Shown here piece by piece: positions 1-5,756 of a stretch of 5,756 bases of DNA. The stretch spans positions 166 through 5,921 of the forward strand of contig DBDQ01000105.1 of NCBI GenBank assembly GCA_002293665.1, in the 5' to 3' direction. Position numbers and translations under genes: made by a program. Source of the DNA: Alistipes sp. UBA928 (GTDB lineage Bacteria > Bacteroidota > Bacteroidia > Bacteroidales > Rikenellaceae). Every line of letters begins with the position of its first letter. Positions within the stretch are counted from its first letter, which is position 1. The notes under the pieces are model-generated. The model saw only the letters and a program-made list of their open reading frames with translations. It had not been told where the DNA came from and did no database searches.

Positions 1-230
1 TCGAAGTCGGCGCAGGTGAAACGTTCGGAGGGTTCGCGGTCGGCTATGAAATAGTGCGGCACGGCGCGCAACTGCTCTTCGGTGGGTTGTGCCGTACCGA
101 TGCGCATTCCCCGGTACACCTGCCGCGAGTCGGTCGAAATAATGGGCGCACCGAGCCTCGCGGCCATCCGCACCGCCGCCTCGCTCTTACCCGAACCGGT
201 CGGGCCGACTATCACGACGAGCCTGTTCAT
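1..230 (-). CDS. miaA: tRNA dimethylallyltransferase MiaA, N-terminal part (cut by window edge)
   Basis: MiaA transfers a dimethylallyl group from DMAPP to N6 of adenosine 37 in tRNAs that read codons starting with U; it acts in the cytoplasm. The first 76 codons are visible. They begin [16 protein letters not shown], with the P-loop GPTGSGKS at residues 9-16. The family motif DSRQVYRGMRIGTAQPT follows at 34-50, where the Asp-Ser pair belongs to the substrate-binding region, and then VPHYFI at 57-62, matching the usual 'PHH/PHY' segment. About three quarters of the protein lies beyond the left edge. The ATG at 228-230 overlaps the TGA of the upstream acyl-CoA reductase (shared ATGA at 227-230), so translation is probably coupled and no separate promoter is seen. 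Identification rests on recognised motifs and is firm. Confidence 0.95.
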   Translation of the reverse strand, partial: MNRLVVIVGPTGSGKSEAAVRMAARLGAPIISTDSRQVYRGMRIGTAQPTEEQLRAVPHYFIADREPSERFTCADF

Positions 231-1201
231 ATCGTTTCGAGGAATTTCATCGTGTCGCGGCCATCGGGATAGTCCGCAAGGCCCGGACGCTGGGTTTGGC
301 CTAATGGATAGTGGATGATTGATAATGGATAATTGCTTGCGACGCACTGGATCTGGAGATCGTGCGCGGCGATCCAATCGATCACCTCCGCCGGATCGTC
401 GTAGAAGGCATAATTAAGGATGCTCGGCTGCGCGGGGAAGCCGGTGCTCTCGACCAGAAGAGTCGCTCCGCAGTCGGTGTGCGTCGCTACGTTCATCCGT
501 AGCATCGCCCGCGCCTGACGCAGGTTGCCGCGGTATCTCTTCCCGAGGCTGCCAGTCCGCCGGCCCAGAACCTCCCCGAGCGCCGAAAAGTCGTACCCGC
601 GCGGAACCCACACGAGGCTCACGTTGCGGCACCCGAGGCCCGAGTACATCAGAACGTCGTCGGAAAGCCCTTCGAGTTCATCTTCGCTCTCGCTTCCGTC
701 GAGCACCGCGAGTGACGAGCGGTTGCCCCGCAGAAGCATCGGGATACCGGCATATTTTCCCGCTACCTGCGCCACGGTGTCGTTCGCGCCCATCGCGATC
801 ACCGCGTTTAATGGATAATGGATAATGGATAGTGGATAATTGTCATTTTCGATCAGTGAGACGGGCAGATCGGGGGCGATGTCGAGCAACTGCTCAACGA
901 CCCACGCCATGTTGTCGAAATCTTTCGACGAAGGCTTCACTATCGCCCTGTGGCCCGCCGCCAGCACACACACAAGGTCGTGCATCCCAACGAAAGGCAC
1001 ATTCCCCGCCATGACGATCAACACATCGCGGGGCCGGGCAACCGGCAAACCCTCATAACGCCCCAGCCACGCCACCAAAGCCTCCCGCGAAAGCATATCC
1101 CGCGCAACGTTGCGGGCCGCCGCCGCCCCGTCGCCCCGCAATTCGCAATTCGCAATTCGCAATTCGATCCGCCGTCCAAGCTCTGTCAACACCTCTGTCA
1201 T
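227..1201 (-). CDS. LuxC-type acyl-CoA reductase carrying heptamer-repeat insertions
   Basis: This 324-residue protein resembles the acyl-CoA reductase (LuxC, aldehyde-dehydrogenase-like) family found in Bacteroidetes. Members reduce activated fatty acyl groups to aldehydes with NADPH; the substrate here is unknown. Recognisable blocks in order are [19 protein letters not shown] (66-84), KPSSKD (89-94), [10 protein letters not shown] (133-142), [10 protein letters not shown] (186-195, with Cys191 as likely nucleophile) and the C-terminal [21 protein letters not shown] (301-321). Three variable linkers have been replaced or extended by heptamer-derived peptides: [10 protein letters not shown] (13-22) and [11 protein letters not shown] twice (121-131, 290-300). 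The conserved blocks around them are intact and in frame, so the gene looks functional. The ATG at 1199-1201 is favoured because the N-terminal 'LTELGRRIE' segment resembles the family start and a TATCTTTG box lies 4 nt upstream. An internal Met at residue 36 is an alternative that would exclude the first repeat. The stop overlaps miaA by 4 nt. Confidence 0.82.
   Translation of the reverse strand: MTEVLTELGRRIELRIANCELRGDGAAAARNVARDMLSREALVAWLGRYEGLPVARPRDVLIVMAGNVPFVGMHDLVCVLAAGHRAIVKPSSKDFDNMAWVVEQLLDIAPDLPVSLIENDNYPLSIIHYPLNAVIAMGANDTVAQVAGKYAGIPMLLRGNRSSLAVLDGSESEDELEGLSDDVLMYSGLGCRNVSLVWVPRGYDFSALGEVLGRRTGSLGKRYRGNLRQARAMLRMNVATHTDCGATLLVESTGFPAQPSILNYAFYDDPAEVIDWIAAHDLQIQCVASNYPLSIIHYPLGQTQRPGLADYPDGRDTMKFLETI
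302..335 (-). repeat. Heptamer repeat array C (variants of ATGGATA), in frame near the reductase C-terminus
   Basis: On the plus strand the units are ATGGATA, GTGGATG, ATTGATA, ATGGATA, preceded by TA and ending in ATTG. On the coding strand it encodes [11 protein letters not shown], residues 290-300 of the reductase, just before the conserved GQTQ.P.L.DY block. It has the same 34-bp length and the same edges as the array at 809-842 but more degenerate units, while the flanking sequences differ. This fits a dispersed short tandem repeat of the heptamer type; the mechanism of spread is unknown. Confidence 0.85.
809..842 (-). repeat. Heptamer repeat array B (ATGGATA x3 + GTGGATA), in frame mid-gene
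   Basis: Three exact ATGGATA units at 811-831, then GTGGATA at 832-838, bordered by TA and ATTG. On the coding strand it encodes [11 protein letters not shown] (residues 121-131), placed immediately before the conserved beta-strand [10 protein letters not shown]. The seven-base unit is not a multiple of three, so three units give a seven-residue period. On the opposite strand the same repeat meets a TAA stop within a few codons in every frame. Confidence 0.88.
1138..1166 (-). repeat. Heptamer repeat array A (GCAATTC x4), in frame near the reductase N-terminus
   Basis: Four perfect tandem copies of GCAATTC (1138-1165) followed by one further G. On the coding strand this reads GAATTGC units and encodes [10 protein letters not shown] (residues 13-22). 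It lies between the N-terminal 'LGRRIE' segment and the next helix-like stretch. The unit is unrelated to the ATGGATA family elsewhere in the same gene. Perfect identity of all four units suggests recent expansion or ongoing homogenisation. Confidence 0.9.
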
Positions 1202-1205
1202 GCTA

Positions 1206-1213
1206 CAAAGATA
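1206..1213 (-). promoter_or_regulatory. Probable -7 box (TATCTTTG) of the acyl-CoA reductase-miaA promoter
   Basis: TATCTTTG matches the Bacteroidetes primary-sigma element TAnnTTTG exactly and ends 4 nt before the ATG. Transcription would then begin at or within a few bases of the start codon, giving a leaderless or nearly leaderless mRNA. The -33 element is weak: the nearest TTG on this strand (1239-1237) is 23 nt upstream of the box, slightly too far. Confidence 0.6.
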
Positions 1214-1243
1214 GTGTCGGCGGCCCGAAAAAAAGGCAATATT

Positions 1244-1274
1244 TTTGTGTAAACCCCAAATTGTCGTATATTTG
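1244..1274 (+). promoter_or_regulatory. rho promoter, TTTG-N19-TATATTTG
   Basis: TTTG at 1244-1247 and TATATTTG at 1267-1274 are separated by 19 nt. This is essentially the consensus for the Bacteroidetes housekeeping sigma factor (TTTG, 19 to 21 nt, TAnnTTTG). The start of transcription is expected near 1280, about 80 nt before the rho ATG. It stands back to back with the reductase promoter, all within about 70 bp. Confidence 0.75.
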
Positions 1275-1279
1275 CGGTG

Positions 1280-1362
1280 CAGTTCCGGCGGCTAAGATCG
1301 CGCGGAACAGTCCCGAAAGCAGTCGCCACGAGCGGCTAACTCACAATCATTCATCCGTTTAT
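1280..1362 (+). promoter_or_regulatory. Leader of the rho mRNA with a possible hairpin
   Basis: The predicted 5' untranslated region is about 80 nt. It contains GTTCCG (1282-1287) and its reverse complement CGGAAC (1303-1308). The stem can be lengthened to 8 bp (adding CG/CG) if one G is bulged, with a loop of about 10 nt. No Shine-Dalgarno-like site precedes the ATG; the last bases are AT-rich (CCGTTTAT), as is usual in this phylum. Rho controls its own synthesis by attenuation in the leader in E. coli; whether this leader does so is inference. Confidence 0.4.
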
Positions 1363-3192
<1,830 letters not shown>

Positions 3193-3208
3193 ACGGGAGG
3201 GGAGCGGA

Positions 3209-5488
3209 TCAGAACATATACCCCGCATGGAAGTAGAAACCTACCGTGCGGGTTATGTTCGACCAGTGGAGGGTGGCTTGCAGCGGGAATCCGCGCAGGT
3301 TGTAGCCGTAGTCGAGCGCAGCGCCGAAGTATTCGCGTCCCGCGGGGGTGGTGAGGTCGAAGAACTCGTTGCCGGTGAGCGCGTAGTTGAACGATCCGCT
3401 CACGTAGTGGCGCCGCCCGATGCGGTAGCGTCCTTGGAGTTTGGTGGCCAGAAATACGTTCTGCGCCGTCTCCACATAGCCGATCCCGTCGAAAGGCATC
3501 TGCTGTGGCATGTAGCGCCCGAAGAACTTACCCCCCACCATGTTGAGCTTCGGGAACGGAATTTCGCTCCCCGAGACCACCCGTCCGTAGATCGACGGAA
3601 TGAGAGCCAGACGCCCGGTGATGGGCACGGCCGTGGTCCACGACAGCGAGATGGCCGAGAACGGCGCGCCTCCCTTCCATCGGTAGAAGTTGTCGGTGAA
3701 CAATTCGAAGTCGAGCGACAGGGCCGTTCCGCTGTGTGTGAAGTAGCGGCTGTCGAGCGTTTCGTAGTCGATCCGCGCGAAGTAGCTCCACAGTTTCTCG
3801 TCGAGGTCGGCCATCAGGTTCACCTCGTATTCGGGCCGTCCCATCGTCTCGGAGTCGTACTCGCGGTAGTCGCCCAACCTCCGGTATTCGTATTTCTGGA
3901 ACGCCGCGCCCAACTCCATCCTCAGATTTTGCCTCAGAAAGTTCATGTTCACGAAGCTCAGGTTGCCGTGGTGGTGGTTATAAGTGGGGTTGTAGGCGCG
4001 TTTCCCGCCCTGGTTGATGTTTATGTCGTCGTGGTTGAACGTGTAGTTGAACCTGAACCCGCTCAGCGGCGAGGTGAGGAAAGTGTAGTAGACGGCGAGA
4101 GCGAGACGTTTGCCAAAACGTCCCGTCACCGACGCCTCCATGGGCATTCTGCGCCCCAGTCGGAAGGTGCCGTTGACGAGCCCCGAGGCGATCTCCTCGG
4201 TGTCGAAGTTCACCCCCACGCTCACTGAGTTGCCCTTGACGGCGTCCATGTGGAAGTCGAGGTTGTATCCCTCGAGAGTGTCGCGCAGCGAGTAGTATAT
4301 GTTGGTGTGCGAGGTTGCGGTGGCGAGTATCGACATGCAGTGGTTGAGCCTCGCCACGGTCATGTTGCTGTTGGGGCGGATGCGGCACTTGCGCATCACC
4401 CACCGTTGCTGCCTTTCGGAGAGTTCCTCGAAGTTGACGTTGTAGACGTGGAAAGTACCGCGGCCTGTGAGCGGCACGAAGGGTGTGCGCGGGGGTGTGC
4501 AGTAGTCGGGGTCGAGCCCCAACTCGTGTTTCAGGTCGAGCAGCCTGTCCAACTGTCCGAAGGCCGAGGAGTAGCCGCGGCGGATGAGTGTGTCGAGCGC
4601 CGGCAGGTTGAAACTCTGCGACGAGTAGCCATCGACGTCGACCTTGACGTAAACATCGGCGTCGGCCACCTTCAGCCGGTAGTCCTGCTGCTGCATGTTG
4701 AGCTCCACTATCTGGCGCGCCACCTGCGCGGCGTTGGTCAGTTCTTCTTTGGTGCGCAGGCCCGACTGCACGTCGACCCCGATTATGACGTCGGCCCCCA
4801 TGCTGCGCGCCACATCGGTGGGAAAGTTGTTCACCAGGCCGCCGTCGACCAGCACCGCGTCGGCGAGATAGACGGGGGTGAAGAATCCCGGTATGGCCAT
4901 CGACGCCCTCATGGCAGTGGGCAGTATGCCGTTTTTGAACACCTTCTCCGATCCGTCGACAAGATCGGAGGCGACACAAGCGAAAGGGATCGGCAGCTGC
5001 CCGAAATCGAGGCTGTCGTGGTGGCCCACCATCATGTCGTTGAACAGCATCTCAAGATTGGTACCCTGCACGAGCCCCGAAACACCCCCTTCGCCCTTAC
5101 CGAAAGGGTAGGAGATCAGGAACCTGTCGTCGTTCTCCTTCTCGGAGTAGGGCTGGTCAGGCCGCGGGGTACGGTCGCTGAGCAGCAGTCCCCAGTCCTG
5201 CGACATCACCATGCTGTCGAGTTGGTCGGGGGTGTAGCCAATGGAGTAGAGTCCGCCCACTATGGCGCCCATGCTCGTGCCCACGATCATGTCGATCGGC
5301 ACGCCGGCCTGCTCTATCACCCTCAGCGCACCTATGTGGGCCACCCCTTTGGCACCGCCGCCGCTTAGCACCAGGGCCACCTTCGGGCGCTCCTGTTTTG
5401 GGAAAACGGGAGTAGTTCCGGCCTGTGCACGACCGAAGAGAGGCACAAGAAGCATCGCCCCGAGCAGAATATGGAGTGCCGATCTCAT
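3209..5488 (-). CDS. Patatin-like phospholipase with POTRA-like segment and outer-membrane beta-barrel
   Basis: The 759-residue protein begins with a signal peptide (MRSALHILLGAMLLVPLFGRAQA, positions 1-23, probable cleavage after AQA). The patatin domain (about 36-240) has the oxyanion-hole motif SGGGAKG (42-48), the nucleophile elbow GTSMG with Ser72, and the catalytic-dyad motif DGG with Asp215, so a serine lipid acyl hydrolase is expected. A POTRA-like segment follows (about 345-410). The remainder alternates aromatic and polar residues as in a barrel and ends in a terminal Phe (FHAGYMF), typical of outer-membrane proteins. The layout matches patatin-like fusions related to type Vd secretion proteins such as PlpD. 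In Bacteroidetes the lipase domain may stay attached at the surface or face the periplasm; the sequence does not decide this. A GTG at 5503 would add five residues but falls inside the predicted -7 box, so the ATG at 5488 is preferred. Confidence 0.9.
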   Translation of the reverse strand: MRSALHILLGAMLLVPLFGRAQAGTTPVFPKQERPKVALVLSGGGAKGVAHIGALRVIEQAGVPIDMIVGTSMGAIVGGLYSIGYTPDQLDSMVMSQDWGLLLSDRTPRPDQPYSEKENDDRFLISYPFGKGEGGVSGLVQGTNLEMLFNDMMVGHHDSLDFGQLPIPFACVASDLVDGSEKVFKNGILPTAMRASMAIPGFFTPVYLADAVLVDGGLVNNFPTDVARSMGADVIIGVDVQSGLRTKEELTNAAQVARQIVELNMQQQDYRLKVADADVYVKVDVDGYSSQSFNLPALDTLIRRGYSSAFGQLDRLLDLKHELGLDPDYCTPPRTPFVPLTGRGTFHVYNVNFEELSERQQRWVMRKCRIRPNSNMTVARLNHCMSILATATSHTNIYYSLRDTLEGYNLDFHMDAVKGNSVSVGVNFDTEEIASGLVNGTFRLGRRMPMEASVTGRFGKRLALAVYYTFLTSPLSGFRFNYTFNHDDININQGGKRAYNPTYNHHHGNLSFVNMNFLRQNLRMELGAAFQKYEYRRLGDYREYDSETMGRPEYEVNLMADLDEKLWSYFARIDYETLDSRYFTHSGTALSLDFELFTDNFYRWKGGAPFSAISLSWTTAVPITGRLALIPSIYGRVVSGSEIPFPKLNMVGGKFFGRYMPQQMPFDGIGYVETAQNVFLATKLQGRYRIGRRHYVSGSFNYALTGNEFFDLTTPAGREYFGAALDYGYNLRGFPLQATLHWSNITRTVGFYFHAGYMF

Positions 5489-5502
5489 TACTTTAGATGC
5501 CA

Positions 5503-5534
5503 CGAAGATATTAATTATTTGTCAAATCCCCAAT
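5503..5534 (-). promoter_or_regulatory. Probable promoter of the patatin-like gene, ATTG-N20-TATCTTCG
   Basis: On the minus strand ATTG (5534-5531) lies 20 nt upstream of TATCTTCG (5510-5503), which has one mismatch to TAnnTTTG. The box ends 14 nt before the ATG at 5488, so the leader would be under about 10 nt. The position argues against the GTG at 5503 as start. Confidence 0.5.
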
Positions 5535-5549
5535 ATTTGCTTATCTTGC
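5518..5549 (+). promoter_or_regulatory. Possible promoter of the right-edge secreted-protein gene, TTTG-N20-TATCTTGC
   Basis: TTTG at 5518-5521 is 20 nt from TATCTTGC at 5542-5549. The second element departs from TAnnTTTG in its last bases, so the call is weaker. Its -33 element lies inside the spacer of the opposing promoter, within the perfect inverted repeat ATTTG-T-CAAAT (5517-5527). Confidence 0.35.
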
Positions 5550-5570
5550 GTGGCCCAATAAAAAAAACCT

Positions 5571-5590
5571 GAAAAAAATATCATTTTTTC
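5571..5590 (+). promoter_or_regulatory. AT-rich inverted repeat just before the right-edge start codon
   Basis: GAAAAAA (5571-5577) and TTTTTTC (5584-5590) are perfect reverse complements around six bases, and end two bases before the ATG at 5593. In RNA this would be a weak seven-pair A-U hairpin next to the initiation site. It may simply be the A/T-rich leader common before Bacteroidetes genes. Confidence 0.25.
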
Positions 5591-5592
5591 GT

Positions 5593-5756
5593 ATGAAGAA
5601 GATCATACTCGCCGTGTCGGCACTCGTTTTGACCGCCGCCACAGTCGGCCCGGTCGCTCTCCGGGCACAGGAGCGCACCCCGGTCAGCCGCAGCAACTAC
5701 ACCGCCGCCGAGCGTTTTTCGCCCACGAAGGTGCGCCAGATGGTGGGATCGACCTC
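5593..5756 (+). CDS. Secreted protein, probably S9-family (prolyl oligopeptidase/DPP-like) peptidase, N-terminal part
   Basis: Only the first 54 codons are present. They open with a signal peptide: the basic MKK, a hydrophobic core (IILAVSALVLTAATVGPVAL), then a likely cleavage near ALRAQ (about residue 26), with no lipobox cysteine. The mature start RSNYTAAERFSPTKVRQMVGST resembles the 'NY..A.RFSP.K...M..ST' beginning of exported S9 peptidases of Bacteroidetes, which carry a beta-propeller followed by an alpha/beta-hydrolase domain and cleave peptides after proline or alanine. The catalytic Ser, Asp and His would all be outside the window, so the family is a resemblance rather than proof. 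It is transcribed away from the patatin-like gene across a 104-bp AT-rich gap. The ATG is the only sensible start, since it begins the signal peptide. Confidence 0.6.
   Translation, partial: MKKIILAVSALVLTAATVGPVALRAQERTPVSRSNYTAAERFSPTKVRQMVGST

Noticed and set aside
302..842. Frameshift or pseudogene in the acyl-CoA reductase caused by the repeats
   Set aside because: Conserved blocks before, between and after the arrays remain in one frame through to the normal C-terminal motif, so the gene appears intact.
302..1166. CRISPR array or phage-type repeats
   Set aside because: The repeat units are seven bases in direct tandem without spacers, and lie in frame inside a conserved gene with no cas genes nearby.
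1261..1362. N-terminal extension of rho from a TTG at 1261
   Set aside because: The TTG precedes and the extension includes the -7 box at 1267-1274, so it lies upstream of the expected transcript start. The ATG at 1363 starts a normal Rho N-terminal domain.
3227..5368. Two long open frames on the plus strand (333 and 372 codons) opposite the patatin-like gene
   Set aside because: They are antisense shadows caused by high GC at third positions. Their proteins are rich in Val, Glu, Arg and His without recognisable domains, while the opposite strand encodes a full signal-peptide, patatin and barrel protein.
5489..5503. GTG start five codons upstream for the patatin-like gene
   Set aside because: The GTG coincides with the end of the predicted TATCTTCG promoter element, and the ATG at 5488 gives a cleaner signal peptide.

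Overview
The window looks like chromosomal DNA of a GC-rich member of the Bacteroidetes, plausibly Alistipes or another Rikenellaceae. The evidence is Bacteroidetes-type promoters (TTTG - about 19 to 20 nt - TAnnTTTG), the absence of clear Shine-Dalgarno sites, a Rho factor with a long disordered insertion, a patatin/POTRA/beta-barrel outer-membrane protein, and GC-rich coding regions separated by AT-rich intergenic DNA. The genus is inferred from style, not from a marker gene.

Layout: (1) 1-230, minus strand, the N-terminal part of miaA, which runs off the left edge. (2) 227-1201, minus, a LuxC-type acyl-CoA reductase whose stop codon overlaps the miaA start (ATGA), so the two are probably one transcript. 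This gene carries three in-frame arrays of heptanucleotide repeats from two families. (3) 1202-1362, a short divergent regulatory region with one promoter for the reductase and a near-consensus promoter plus a leader of about 80 nt for rho. (4) 1363-3192, plus, rho, complete, with a disordered N-terminal region of about 190 residues. (5) 3209-5488, minus, a patatin-like phospholipase fused to a POTRA-like segment and an outer-membrane barrel, converging on rho with a gap of only 16 bp. (6) 5489-5592, a second divergent AT-rich region where the two opposing promoters appear to interleave. (7) 5593 to the right edge, plus, the start of a secreted protein that resembles an S9-family peptidase.

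The genes do not form one pathway. miaA (tRNA modification) and rho (transcription termination) are housekeeping genes, and the two genes at the right encode exported envelope or secreted proteins. No CRISPR array, insertion sequence, tRNA, rRNA or phage gene is visible. The most unusual content is the set of heptamer arrays inside the acyl-CoA reductase: two encode the identical 11-residue peptide while differing at four nucleotides, all synonymous. The extended Asn/Gln- and Arg-rich low-complexity region of Rho is the second point of interest. I see no convincing new multi-gene system.
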